Shown piece by piece: positions 1-8,201 of a stretch of DNA of 38,246 nt. The translations under genes and the position numbers were made by a program. Position 1 is the stretch's first letter; each line of letters opens with the position of its first letter. Source of the DNA: a virus; IMG/VR virus record IMGVR_UViG_3300030060_004054, positions 1 to 38,246 of that record. One strand, 5' to 3'. The notes beneath the pieces are model-generated. The model searched no databases. It had not been told where the DNA came from and was given only the letters and a program-made list of their open reading frames with translations.

Positions 1-1356
1 TATTCTTCTAATATAGTAATCATTATGCCATGCATGAATACCAGAACTAGTTCCTAATGTTAATGATGTTGTACCAGCAGGTTTTACTGTTGTTGTTCTA
101 GCAGCCTTTCTAATACCAATCAATTTAGCAACACGTGCATTCTCTTTGTTAACTACTTTAGCAGCAGCTTCCATATCATAACCAAGTATTCTACCAGATC
201 CTATACCAGTCATAGACACACCAATCAATGCATCTTTTTCTGTGGTCTCTTGCCATATTGGTCTGAGATAGTGGAAGTTAGTGTATCCTGCTTGAAGTGT
301 TCCTATAAATGCAGCAGCTTTAACTCTTGCTTCTAAGTCTTCTTGGGACTCAATGTTGCTTACATTAACTTCACAAAGATTACAGAATTGAAAAGGACGT
401 AGAGCAATCTCACAACAAGGATTAGTTCCCCAGTCTTTGTCATTGTTAAAGTAGATACCAGGTTCACCGGCTTTACTTAACTCTACCCTTTTCCATAGAT
501 CCATAAAGAAAGACTTAGTTATTTTATGTCTCATAAGAACAGCAGAGTTGTTAGCTCTACCACGTTGTGGATTTAGTTCCCACCAAGCTCCAGATTTACA
601 AGCAATCATTTCACTATCATCAGCACTAAATAAACTAATAAGTGCAGCACGTCTAATACCACCGGCTAATACAGCATCTGCTATATGACAAATAATATCA
701 TGTACTTCTAATGTAGATAAAGCATCCCCATCTTCTTTGTTATCTAGTATACCTGTGATCTTAAGTATACATTCTTTTAATGGTTGTGGTCCAGGAGCTT
801 TACCACCTGATGTTACAAGTCTAGCACCTTTTGGTCTGATATCTGAATAATCAAATACTATACGTGAACCCTTACCATTTAAGTAAGACTTCATTAACAT
901 CTTAATAGCATCTGCCCATCCTTCAATAGAATCACTAATTAAATAACGTCTAGATCTTTTAGGGTATGGTTTATTTATTAATGGAAGTTTGTCTACATGA
1001 TGTTTTTGTACAGAATAACCGACACCTGTTCCACCAAGTAACAAGAACATGGTTTCACTAAAAGCATCTATATGATCTATAGGAAGGTATGCACAGTTAT
1101 ATATTCTATTAGGACTAATCTCAATTGGTTTACCACCAAACTGCATTGATCTCATAGATGGTAATACTTTTTTACTTTCTACATAACGATAGGTAGTTAT
1201 GATTTCATTCATAAGTTTTGGATATGATTTAATGTGCATTTCCATGTTTCTAGTGACCAGTTCTTTCCAGGTCTCTCTTCTTTTTAACTCAGCATTATAC
1301 CGTGCATATTTCATATGGACAGTAATGTCACTAAGGATCTTGTTATTCAATTCCAT
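1..1356 (-). CDS. nrdJ: Adenosylcobalamin-dependent (class II) ribonucleoside-triphosphate reductase, 3' end missing
   Basis: Reduces ribonucleotides to deoxyribonucleotides for phage DNA synthesis, using a B12-derived radical. I read 452 residues from an ATG at 1356 to the window edge; the C-terminus lies outside. Key residues fit the monomeric RTPR family. NCAY carries Cys88, the N-terminal redox cysteine. NPCCEI carries Asn312, the radical Cys314 and Glu316. Cys325 lies 11 residues after Cys314, the same spacing as Cys408/Cys419 in the Lactobacillus enzyme. LLLGGTGVGYS (about 105-115) and VKPAGTTSL (about 424-432) are also family-like. It is divergent from the structural block. The Gly usually following the radical Cys is a Cys here. 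Family assignment is secure; substrate form (di- or triphosphate) is inferred from the family. Confidence 0.93.
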   Translation of the reverse strand, partial: MELNNKILSDITVHMKYARYNAELKRRETWKELVTRNMEMHIKSYPKLMNEIITTYRYVESKKVLPSMRSMQFGGKPIEISPNRIYNCAYLPIDHIDAFSETMFLLLGGTGVGYSVQKHHVDKLPLINKPYPKRSRRYLISDSIEGWADAIKMLMKSYLNGKGSRIVFDYSDIRPKGARLVTSGGKAPGPQPLKECILKITGILDNKEDGDALSTLEVHDIICHIADAVLAGGIRRAALISLFSADDSEMIACKSGAWWELNPQRGRANNSAVLMRHKITKSFFMDLWKRVELSKAGEPGIYFNNDKDWGTNPCCEIALRPFQFCNLCEVNVSNIESQEDLEARVKAAAFIGTLQAGYTNFHYLRPIWQETTEKDALIGVSMTGIGSGRILGYDMEAAAKVVNKENARVAKLIGIRKAARTTTVKPAGTTSLTLGTSSGIHAWHNDYYIRRI

Positions 1357-1390
1357 TCTTTTGTTATTTAATAGTTAATAAAATGATAGC

Positions 1391-1424
1391 ACCTACGAAA
1401 AGTAGGTAATAATAATATAGTCAA
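1391..1424 (-). promoter_or_regulatory. Weak promoter-like sequence and small hairpin upstream of the reductase
   Basis: On the minus strand TTG (1424-1422) is followed 17 bases later by TACTTTTC, a 7/8 match to the Bacteroidetes -7 element TAnnTTTG. A 6-bp inverted repeat, ACCTAC/GTAGGT at 1391-1407, overlaps the -7 region. It could be an operator or mRNA leader hairpin. The spacing is short, so this is tentative. Confidence 0.3.
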
Positions 1425-1469
1425 TTTTTCAGATATAATGTTTATGTTTTCTATTTTTAGTTGTTAAAG

Positions 1470-1490
1470 TTTTTTTGTATATTATATATA
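1470..1490 (+). promoter_or_regulatory. Candidate late promoter, copy 1 of a shared motif
   Basis: TTTTTTTGTATATTAT followed by TATA lies 37 bases before the first structural gene. The same motif lies before the gene at 9927 (9888-9909) and a shorter form before 2881. It does not fit the host TTTG-N19-21-TAnnTTTG form well, so it may be a phage-specific late promoter. This is inferred from repetition and position only. Confidence 0.45.
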
Positions 1491-1526
1491 TAATAAAAAG
1501 TTTACAAATATATAAAAATTATTAAT

Positions 1527-1850
1527 ATGGGTGGTTCACTTATTGCAAAAAACATACATCAAAAGATTGAAGACAAAGTAGATTATAATGTAAATATTTC
1601 AGATAAGACTGAAACAGGTTTAGGATTTAAAGGTGCTCACTGGGTAACCACTACAACTTCTACAACAGGAAAGTTTTATGCTGTTCAAGGTATAGATGCA
1701 GGAACAATAGATGTTAGTGGCTCTACATTTGACAGTAGTATGACAGGTTTTACTGGTGCTACGGATATAGTTATTCCAAACGGATCTATAATTTATGTAC
1801 AAGCAACAGTACTGGCAACAACAGGTAAGGTAATACTATACAATAAATAA
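1527..1850 (+). CDS. Small Thr/Gly-rich probable virion protein
   Basis: A 107-residue protein, first gene of the plus-strand block. It is rich in Thr, Gly and Ser, has alternating hydrophobic residues and no signal peptide or membrane segment. A C-terminal strand pattern (IIYVQATVLATTGKVILYN) looks like a beta-sandwich. It lies 6 bases before the fibre-like gene. The composition resembles the small proteins at 4283, 4793 and 10077. A structural role is inferred from composition and neighbours; I do not recognise a named family. Confidence 0.6.
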   Translation: MGGSLIAKNIHQKIEDKVDYNVNISDKTETGLGFKGAHWVTTTTSTTGKFYAVQGIDAGTIDVSGSTFDSSMTGFTGATDIVIPNGSIIYVQATVLATTGKVILYNK

Positions 1851-1856
1851 CATACT

Positions 1857-2861
1857 ATGTTAGGAAATGTAGCAGCAAGTAATTATAATCCAAAAGCAGG
1901 GGATGATCTTTTTAATATTATAAAAGGAGGTTTTAATGAACCTGGTTCCTTTACGGCTATGTATTGGCTTGACTTCACAGATACTGCAAATCTATATCAA
2001 GCACAAAATGGTACTAGTCAGGTAATAACAAATGATCAATACATAAGACATGTAAAAAATAAAGTTAGTTTTCCTGCTTACTCATCAAACTTTTCTGGTG
2101 GTGTAACTACAAGCACAATGCCAGTGGGTTCACATTTTATTTCTTTAGCAGATAATGATACAACAGCTCCTCAGTTTAAAACAAATGTACACAATGGACT
2201 ATCAGCTGCATATTTTGATGGTGATGCAGGGTTATATTGTTCTGGAAACAGTCCTGCTGAAGGTGCTCTTTTAGAATATACAGGTTGCGTTTTTTGTGGA
2301 TTGTCTAGTAATGCTAACATGAGCCCAGAATTTGTAAGCATATGGATAGTTTTTAAAGGCACAGGAAATGTTAGTAGTGATGAAACATTATATTCAGTAA
2401 CACTTCCGGAAATGGCAATAGGTTGTGGTGCAACACAAAATTTTTATGAGTTTAAATTAGAATCATCAGATGATGATTATGAATTTATTGCTGGGCAAGA
2501 AGGTGGTGCAACAACAGATTTTGCCACAAATATAAATGCAACAACAGATGTTGAGTTGTGGACATATTGTGGAAGAAATACAGCAGCTGGAACGGCAAGA
2601 ATTTATAGAGATGGAGATACATCTGATGGGCTATCAGGTCAAACAGCCTCCACTGAACTGATGTATAATACAAGTGTTGGTGGTATAGGTACTTCTAATT
2701 GTATAAACCACTCTTTGGGTTGTAAAGTAGATTCTTCTAAAACTTTTTCTCAGCATTGGACTGGTCATGTCTTTGAATACATTGCTATAGAAGGCACTCT
2801 TAATGATACAACAAGAGAGCTAATAGATAATTACTTTAAGGGTAAATATAATATTTCATAG
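1857..2861 (+). CDS. Fibre-like protein with LamG/concanavalin A-like fold
   Basis: A 334-residue protein. AAYFDGDAGLYC near residue 120 and the ending GHVFEYIAIEGTLNDTTREL followed by a YFKGKYNI-type tail are typical of LamG-type jelly-roll modules in phage tail and adhesin proteins. The region in between (Y.F.L....., FYEFKL, ARIYRDG) fits the strands of such a fold. No signal peptide is present, which fits a virion protein better than an exported one. It probably contacts a host glycan or surface protein; the ligand is unknown. There are many Cys residues for a cytoplasmic protein. Confidence 0.65.
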   Translation: MLGNVAASNYNPKAGDDLFNIIKGGFNEPGSFTAMYWLDFTDTANLYQAQNGTSQVITNDQYIRHVKNKVSFPAYSSNFSGGVTTSTMPVGSHFISLADNDTTAPQFKTNVHNGLSAAYFDGDAGLYCSGNSPAEGALLEYTGCVFCGLSSNANMSPEFVSIWIVFKGTGNVSSDETLYSVTLPEMAIGCGATQNFYEFKLESSDDDYEFIAGQEGGATTDFATNINATTDVELWTYCGRNTAAGTARIYRDGDTSDGLSGQTASTELMYNTSVGGIGTSNCINHSLGCKVDSSKTFSQHWTGHVFEYIAIEGTLNDTTRELIDNYFKGKYNIS

Positions 2862-2864
2862 AAA

Positions 2865-2880
2865 TTTAGTATATTATATT
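2865..2880 (+). promoter_or_regulatory. Short form of the late-promoter-like motif
   Basis: TTTAGTATATTATATT directly abuts the ATG at 2881. It matches the core GTATATTAT of the motif at 1470 and 9888. With so little space before the start codon, a promoter here would give a leaderless transcript, so it may be a chance match. Confidence 0.25.
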
Positions 2881-3189
2881 ATGGAGGAGTACATCTTTAC
2901 AATTATAATTACAGCACTAACAGTGTTTTTTAGCACAGAAGCGTGGAGATATTACAAATCTAAATTACATATTAATCATACAAAAGAATCTATGGCAGCA
3001 AAAAAAGAAAGAGAGTATACAAACAGTCTTGTTGAAAGAGTATGTAAGCTTGAAGATCTTTTAGGAGAAAGTTCTGCTGAGAAAGATTATTTAAGAGAAA
3101 AAGTATTAGCCCTAACAGAAGAGGTGGCTGGCTTACGTGAAAGAGTTAAGTTTCTTGAAGCTGAGAATGAACGTTTAAAATTTTCATAA
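2881..3189 (+). CDS. Single-pass membrane protein with coiled coil, spanin-like layout
   Basis: A 102-residue protein. Residues 3-23 form an N-terminal membrane segment. From about residue 45 to the end it is a charged heptad-rich coiled coil (LVERVCKLEDLL, LREKVLALTEEV). This layout, an inner-membrane anchor followed by a periplasmic coiled coil, fits an inner-membrane spanin. A short lipoprotein at 8198 could be its outer-membrane partner. The pairing is speculative, because the two genes are 5 kb apart and a similar protein is encoded at 3543. Confidence 0.6.
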   Translation: MEEYIFTIIITALTVFFSTEAWRYYKSKLHINHTKESMAAKKEREYTNSLVERVCKLEDLLGESSAEKDYLREKVLALTEEVAGLRERVKFLEAENERLKFS

Positions 3190-3190
3190 T

Positions 3191-3541
3191 ATGAAAAAAA
3201 GAAAAAAACAAGTTAAAAAAATGAATCTGGGTGGTGACACTCCTGTGCAAAATATGTATATGCAAATGATGCAAAACATAATGCCTAAGACTGCTGTTGG
3301 AAAAGCATTACAACTTATTAAAAATAAAAATGGTGAGATAAATACCCTTAAAGGTAATCAAAATCTTATGTTTGAAAAAATGTTAAAGATGTTTACTGAG
3401 AATGATCAGTTAACAAAAATGAGAAATGTTTTAATCCAAAACCTTAATAAAGAGAAAAAAATTAATGAGGCAAGAAATTTAAAAATAAGAACAGAAAAAG
3501 GTAAAAGTTCACCAAGGAGAAGAGGTGGTAGAGTAAAATAA
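3191..3541 (+). CDS. Basic Met/Lys-rich protein of unknown function
   Basis: A 116-residue protein, very basic at both ends (KKRKKQVKK start, SPRRRGGRVK end), with a Met-rich middle and a helical region from about 45 to 105. No signal or membrane segment is visible. The basic termini suggest binding of nucleic acid or a capsid-internal role. It starts 2 bases after the preceding stop and so is in the same operon. The family is not recognised. Confidence 0.55.
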   Translation: MKKRKKQVKKMNLGGDTPVQNMYMQMMQNIMPKTAVGKALQLIKNKNGEINTLKGNQNLMFEKMLKMFTENDQLTKMRNVLIQNLNKEKKINEARNLKIRTEKGKSSPRRRGGRVK

Positions 3542-3542
3542 A

Positions 3543-3827
3543 ATGGCAAAAGAATTAAACGAAGACACAGGTTTTAAAGTTAGCATTAAAACATTAATTG
3601 GAATTGGTTTTGCAATGGCAACTGTAATTGGTATGTGGTTTGCTTTACAGGCAGATATAGAAGAGGCAAAACAACTACCAGAACCACCAGTACCAGATGT
3701 GACAAGAATGGAGTTTGATATGAAGGATAAAAATATACGTCTTACTATTGAGAATACTCAAGATGATGTAACAGAGATTAAGGAAGATCTTAGACGTATA
3801 GAGGACAAAATAGATGAACTAAAATGA
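3543..3827 (+). CDS. Membrane-anchored coiled-coil protein
   Basis: A 94-residue protein. A hydrophobic segment at about 16-36 (TLIGIGFAMATVIGMWFALQA) is followed by a Pro-rich linker (LPEPPVPDV) and a C-terminal coiled coil (IENTQDDVTEIKEDLRRIED). It is a second candidate for an inner-membrane spanin or a membrane-bound lysis accessory. The stop overlaps the next start by ATGA, suggesting coupling to the exported thioredoxin-like protein. Function is inferred from layout only. Confidence 0.6.
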   Translation: MAKELNEDTGFKVSIKTLIGIGFAMATVIGMWFALQADIEEAKQLPEPPVPDVTRMEFDMKDKNIRLTIENTQDDVTEIKEDLRRIEDKIDELK

Positions 3828-4147
3828 AAAACCTAATATATATACTTTTACTATTTGCTGCTACAGTTAGTGCACAGATAGAGGTTATACAGTATAATGC
3901 AGGATGGAATTCCAGCAATGATGTTGAGTGGTGTAAAGAGTTAACAGACTGTGATATAAGTTATGTTGACATAGCCGCTAAACCAAAACAACAAGCAAAA
4001 AATAAAATAGGAGTGGTTCCTACTATCATAATATTTGACGAAGGAGAAGAGGTAGAAAGGTTTGAAGCAGATATATCTTTTAGTATAAAAGCTACAAGAG
4101 AAGAAATACAAACCATAATAGATGAATTAATTGTAAATAAATTTTAA
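3824..4147 (+). CDS. Exported thioredoxin-fold protein without CXXC
   Basis: A 107-residue protein. Residues 1-17 are a Sec signal peptide (LIYILLLFAATVSAQ, cleavage after SA). The remainder has the thioredoxin pattern: a first strand and turn IEVIQYNAGW, a second strand ISYVDIA, then the cis-Pro loop VVPTIIIF followed by GEEVERF. The CXXC site expected after the GW turn is missing; there is NSSNDVEW instead, and the two Cys residues come later (about 40 and 46). It is therefore probably not a classical oxidoreductase; a binding or scaffold role in the periplasm is possible. It starts inside the previous gene's stop codon. Confidence 0.75.
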   Translation: MKNLIYILLLFAATVSAQIEVIQYNAGWNSSNDVEWCKELTDCDISYVDIAAKPKQQAKNKIGVVPTIIIFDEGEEVERFEADISFSIKATREEIQTIIDELIVNKF

Positions 4148-4148
4148 A

Positions 4149-4250
4149 ATGAAGAAATTTTTATGTAAATTATTATGTATAGTTACATTCAAAACTATAT
4201 GCTTAAAATGGTGTGATGAAAAGTCATGCTGTAAAAAAACTGATTGTTAA
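4149..4250 (+). CDS. Cysteine-rich micropeptide, 33 aa
   Basis: An ATG one base after the preceding stop opens 33 codons. The N-terminal half is hydrophobic (FLCKLLCIVTFKTICL). The C-terminus is Cys- and charge-rich (WCDEKSCCKKTDC). Seven of 33 residues are Cys. It may be a tiny membrane or metal-binding peptide. Support comes from tight spacing within the operon and the non-random composition; no family is recognised. Confidence 0.45.
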   Translation: MKKFLCKLLCIVTFKTICLKWCDEKSCCKKTDC

Positions 4251-4282
4251 TAAATAATTAAATAATTTAAAAAAAGATAACT

Positions 4283-4768
4283 ATGAGTACATTAAAGACA
4301 ACTTTTACTGCAACTGGTGTTTCAACGTCTCCTGTATCTAGTATCAACTCTGTTGCTCTTTCAATGACCAAGGATCTTACAGTTAATGATCCAGAGGAAG
4401 TAGGAGCCTTTAATTTAGCTAATGATGCTAAGTTTGATGTTTTACCTTTTGCTGATAATGCATCAGGAACATTTGTATATGTTGAAAATGCAAACACTTC
4501 AGGTACTTCACCATTAAAGGTTAGAGTTAACCTTGGTGTGAATGATCCTACAACTGGTAACGTAACTGCTGTTACTACTGATATAGTAATTGCAAAATTA
4601 CTTCCAGGTGAGTGGCTATGGATACCTATGGCACATGCTGCTGATGTAGCTGTTGCTGCTGCTTTAGCTGCTGCTACTTCAGGTGCACAGGTAAATAGAG
4701 GGTTAAGCGTTGTGAATGACGGAACAGGTGGTACTATTGAAGTAAAGTATGCAACGTTTAGTAGATAA
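4283..4768 (+). CDS. Small beta-rich structural protein, paralogue group A
   Basis: A 161-residue protein. The central region (FVYVENANTSG, LRVNLGVN, IVIAKLLPGEWLWIP, VNRGLSVV, IEVKYATF) alternates strands and Gly turns. It shares the order 'Y-V-x-N ... LLPG-E/D-x-x-W ... final strand with F' with the proteins at 4793 and 10077. These look like paralogues, probably virion decoration or tail proteins; the LPGEW/LPGDF segment is the clearest shared feature. An Ala-rich stretch (about 118-130) is unusual. No export signal is present. Confidence 0.6.
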   Translation: MSTLKTTFTATGVSTSPVSSINSVALSMTKDLTVNDPEEVGAFNLANDAKFDVLPFADNASGTFVYVENANTSGTSPLKVRVNLGVNDPTTGNVTAVTTDIVIAKLLPGEWLWIPMAHAADVAVAAALAAATSGAQVNRGLSVVNDGTGGTIEVKYATFSR

Positions 4769-4792
4769 TAATAATAATAAATAATAATAATC
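4766..4792. repeat. TAA trinucleotide run in a gene spacer
   Basis: About nine near-perfect TAA/AAT units fill the 24-base gap between two structural genes and include the first gene's stop. Such short AT runs can come from replication slippage and also provide an unstructured leader. No other function is visible. Confidence 0.6.
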
Positions 4793-5182
4793 ATGCCGAA
4801 TTTAACAACAAATTTAACTTTAGCACAATCAGGGATAGCTCCAGATGCAGTTACTGTTTCTACAGGTACTGTAAATTTTATAGTTGAGTCACCAGGTGTT
4901 TCAAATGGTGGTGAAACTATGACTGGTGCAACTGACTATTTGCTAAGTCCTAGTAATGCAAAAGATCAATACATTTTTATAAAGAATGTAGGTGAGTCTA
5001 CAGACACTGCTATAAAATTGTACAAAGGTTCTGGTGGTGGTACTCACATAGGGTCACTATTACCTGGAGATTTTGTATTATGGAAGTGGATATCTGGCGC
5101 AGATCTTTATGCAAGAAATGCAACTGGTGCTGGTAATGCTAAAATAGAGTGGACGTTTTTTACATCTACTACTACTGTATAG
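4793..5182 (+). CDS. Small beta-rich structural protein, paralogue group B
   Basis: A 129-residue protein. The C-terminal 80 residues read YIFIKNVGESTDTAIKLY, then HIGSLLPGDFVLWKW, then a final strand IEWTFF. This matches, strand by strand, the protein at 10077 (YVYVKNNDTTNYLKLR, WGLIEAGKWGFFTIP, SIDYIIF) and more loosely the one at 4283. No signal peptide or membrane segment is present. A virion surface or tail role is inferred. The start is preceded by the TAA run. Confidence 0.6.
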   Translation: MPNLTTNLTLAQSGIAPDAVTVSTGTVNFIVESPGVSNGGETMTGATDYLLSPSNAKDQYIFIKNVGESTDTAIKLYKGSGGGTHIGSLLPGDFVLWKWISGADLYARNATGAGNAKIEWTFFTSTTTV

Positions 5183-5198
5183 TATAAAGTTTTAACTC

Positions 5199-8100
5199 AT
5201 GTGGTTTTTTAAATCAAGTCTTGTGTGGATTGTGTTATTCCTGTGTTCTACAGTGAATGCACAATCTATAGACTCTTGGATAAATATTCAACTACAAACA
5301 GATGATTATCCAGAAGAAACATCTTGGATGCTATATAATATTAGTGGCGGTGCAGTGGCTACTAATGACTCTTTAGCAGAACTTACCTTATATGACACTA
5401 TTGTAGATTTATTATCTGGAGAATACATTATTCAGTTAGATGATGAATATGGTGATGGTCTAGGAGGTTCTCAGTGGGGAGGTGCTGATGGTTGGTTCCT
5501 TATACAAAATGAATGTCAAGATACACTATTCTATGCAGAAGGTGATTTTGGTTTACAACTAATAGATACATTAACTATAGCTCCTTGTGCACCCCCTCTT
5601 CCTGGGTGTATAGATTCTTTAGCAATAAACTTTAATCCTCTTGCAACTGTAGACGATGGCTCATGTGAGTATCCAGGTTGTGATGGGATTCTTACATCTA
5701 ACGCATATGATATATGTATAGGTGGAGGAACACAAACACAAATAATATTTGAATGGACATTAGATGACTACAATCCTAATTGTGAAGTAACTAATATTCT
5801 TGTATCAAATGAAGAAGGTTTAGGTCCTCTAAGTCTTCCACCAGCTCCTGTAAATAACTTTGGTTTCATAGCAGGTAATGGTCAAATGCCACCTAACTGG
5901 AGTGTAGAGCACTACTGTGTATTAGAATTTATAGATGGTTCTGTGTCTGATACAATAGCTTATACACCATCTCCATGTATTGCGGGTTGTACAGATCCTA
6001 CACAAATAGCTTATAACCCTTGGGCAACATTTGATGATGGTACTTGCACCGGAACATCTTGTGATACTACATCCCAGTATCAGATTACAATGGAAATTAT
6101 GTTTGATAATTGGCCTGGTGAAACAGGTTGGACAATGGTAACTAACTCTGGACCAGGAGTTGAAATGCCTGATGGATCATATAACTTTCAAGACATAGGA
6201 CAAACATATACATATACTTTTTGTGTAGATCAAAATGCACCGTGGGAATTAATTGTTTCAGATACTTATGGTGATGGTATGGCTGGCTCTTCTTCAGGTG
6301 GTAATATGGATGGAACAATTGTAGTTTATGATTGTGCTGGAGATACTTTATGGAATATGGATAATCCAGGTTTTGGTAATGTATTATATTCAGGAGCACA
6401 AAACGCAAACCCTTGTCCTACTATACCAACAATACCTGGTTGTTTAGATGATGACTATGTTGAGTTTAACCCAGAAGCCAATGAAGATGATGGATCATGT
6501 GCTACACTACATACTTATGGGTGCACTAACCCAAATGCATTTAATTATGATCCTAACGCAACTATAATGGATTTAGTTCCAGACTGTAACTATGAACTAT
6601 GGATAGGTGATGCAGGTGGTGATGGTTGGGGTAATTCTTATTTAGGAATTATGCAGAACGGGCTTATAATTGGTACATATACAATGGGTCCAGGATCTTA
6701 TGAACAAACGTTTGGTCTTATACTAGATCCAGGTGTGCCAGTTGAAGTATACTACTTTGAGGTAGGAGGGCCACAGCAACCACCTCAAGAGATAGAGTTT
6801 CAAACCTGGCACAATTCATTTAAGCTAACCAATGCTAATGGTGTTGAGTTAATGTATGAGGGTTATAACCCATTTGCTGATAACGGTCAAGGTGCTTTAC
6901 AAAACTTTACATCTCCTTTCTGGACAAAGTATGTAGCTATACCTTTTTGTGGTACATATTGTATACCAACAGTTGTTGGTTGTTTAGATCCAACAGCATA
7001 TAATTATAATGAAGAAGCTAACACTGATGACGGATCATGTGAAGCTATAGTAGAGGGATGTACAAATGATTTAGCATTTAACTACAATCCAGAAGCTAAC
7101 GTAGATGATGATTCTTGTGTAGCTCTTGTAGTTGGATGTACTGATTCTACGGCTTGGAACTACAATGCAGATGCAAATGAGGATGATGGTGCTTGTATAT
7201 ACTTAGGTTGCACTGATTATTCAGCTTGTAACTATAATCCAGGTGCAAATGCAGATAGTGGAGGATGCACTTACCCTGATCAATACTATAACTGTAGTGA
7301 TGTATGTATAAATGATGCTGACTCAGATGGAATTTGTGATGAGCTTGAAATATTAGGATGCACTAGTGTAGCTGCTATTAACTATATGCCGGAAGCAACT
7401 GATGATGACGGTAGTTGTGTTGGTATAGTATACGGTTGTACAGATCCTACTGCTTTTAACTATGACGCTACAGCTAATACAGATAATGGTTCATGTGTAG
7501 CTGTAATATACGGGTGTATAGATAGTACAGCATTTAACTATGATCCAGCTGCTAACACAGACAACGGAACCTGTATAGAATTTACATATGGTTGCACAGA
7601 TGAAACAGCTCTTAACTTTGATCCACTAGCAAATACTTTAGATAACTCTTGTTGTTATCTTGGGGGTTGTACTGATGCTACCGCACTAAACTATGATGAA
7701 GATGCTTGCTTTGATGATGGTAGTTGTGTAGTTATAATAGAAGGATGTGCTGATCCTAATGCATATAACTATGATCCGTTAGTTAACTTACCAGATAATA
7801 CCACTTGTCTTTATGATGCAGGTTGTATAGATGGTCCAGGTAATCCATATTGGTTAAATGACGGATGTTATGCTTGGGTAATAGATGTAGATTCTTATTG
7901 TTGTACTGAAGAATGGGATGCAACCTGTGAATCTATGTATAATATTTGTTTATTAGGTTGGCCTACTGATATAGATGAGTTATCAGGTAGTGATATTGTT
8001 GTATATCCTAATCCAACAGCAAATACATTTACTATAGAAACAAGATTAAATGTTGATGTACAACTATATAATATGATAGGTGAGTCTATAAATATAGATA

Positions 8101-8201
8101 ATACTAAAAGAGTTGATTTATCAGACTATCCTAATGGTATGTATAATTTAATTATTACATATGACAAAATAAGAATAACTAAGAAAATAATTAAATTATG
8201 A
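5199..8201 (+). CDS. Type IX secretion cargo: 14-repeat Cys/Asp-rich secreted protein with C-terminal sorting domain
   Basis: A 1000-residue protein. Residues 1-21 are a Sec signal peptide (cleavage A21/Q22). The mature protein starts with a domain (about 24-130) repeated at about 290-405 (W.GETGW, DTYGDGMAGSSSGG). A third glycine/aromatic domain spans about 465-590. Fourteen copies of a motif of the form GCTDPTAFNYDPxANTDDGSC run from 136 to about 870, ten of them nearly in tandem from 594. A DADSDGICDELE segment looks like a calcium-binding thrombospondin type-3 unit. Residues about 931-1000 (VYPNPTANTF, LYNMIGE, YPNGMYNLII, ITKKIIKL) are a T9SS type A sorting domain. It should cross the inner membrane by Sec and the outer membrane by the host's T9SS, then be anchored or released. 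It overlaps the next lipoprotein gene by ATGA. Confidence 0.88.
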   Translation: MWFFKSSLVWIVLFLCSTVNAQSIDSWINIQLQTDDYPEETSWMLYNISGGAVATNDSLAELTLYDTIVDLLSGEYIIQLDDEYGDGLGGSQWGGADGWFLIQNECQDTLFYAEGDFGLQLIDTLTIAPCAPPLPGCIDSLAINFNPLATVDDGSCEYPGCDGILTSNAYDICIGGGTQTQIIFEWTLDDYNPNCEVTNILVSNEEGLGPLSLPPAPVNNFGFIAGNGQMPPNWSVEHYCVLEFIDGSVSDTIAYTPSPCIAGCTDPTQIAYNPWATFDDGTCTGTSCDTTSQYQITMEIMFDNWPGETGWTMVTNSGPGVEMPDGSYNFQDIGQTYTYTFCVDQNAPWELIVSDTYGDGMAGSSSGGNMDGTIVVYDCAGDTLWNMDNPGFGNVLYSGAQNANPCPTIPTIPGCLDDDYVEFNPEANEDDGSCATLHTYGCTNPNAFNYDPNATIMDLVPDCNYELWIGDAGGDGWGNSYLGIMQNGLIIGTYTMGPGSYEQTFGLILDPGVPVEVYYFEVGGPQQPPQEIEFQTWHNSFKLTNANGVELMYEGYNPFADNGQGALQNFTSPFWTKYVAIPFCGTYCIPTVVGCLDPTAYNYNEEANTDDGSCEAIVEGCTNDLAFNYNPEANVDDDSCVALVVGCTDSTAWNYNADANEDDGACIYLGCTDYSACNYNPGANADSGGCTYPDQYYNCSDVCINDADSDGICDELEILGCTSVAAINYMPEATDDDGSCVGIVYGCTDPTAFNYDATANTDNGSCVAVIYGCIDSTAFNYDPAANTDNGTCIEFTYGCTDETALNFDPLANTLDNSCCYLGGCTDATALNYDEDACFDDGSCVVIIEGCADPNAYNYDPLVNLPDNTTCLYDAGCIDGPGNPYWLNDGCYAWVIDVDSYCCTEEWDATCESMYNICLLGWPTDIDELSGSDIVVYPNPTANTFTIETRLNVDVQLYNMIGESINIDNTKRVDLSDYPNGMYNLIITYDKIRITKKIIKL

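Noticed and set aside
4267-4794. Long open frame of 175 codons on the minus strand
   Set aside because: It mirrors the 161-residue plus-strand gene; the plus frame has better composition, spacing and paralogues.
5605-7810. Regular Cys-rich repeats that could look like a repeat array such as CRISPR at DNA level
   Set aside because: The repeats are in frame in one long gene, differ in DNA, and conserve protein residues; there are no uniform repeats and unique spacers.
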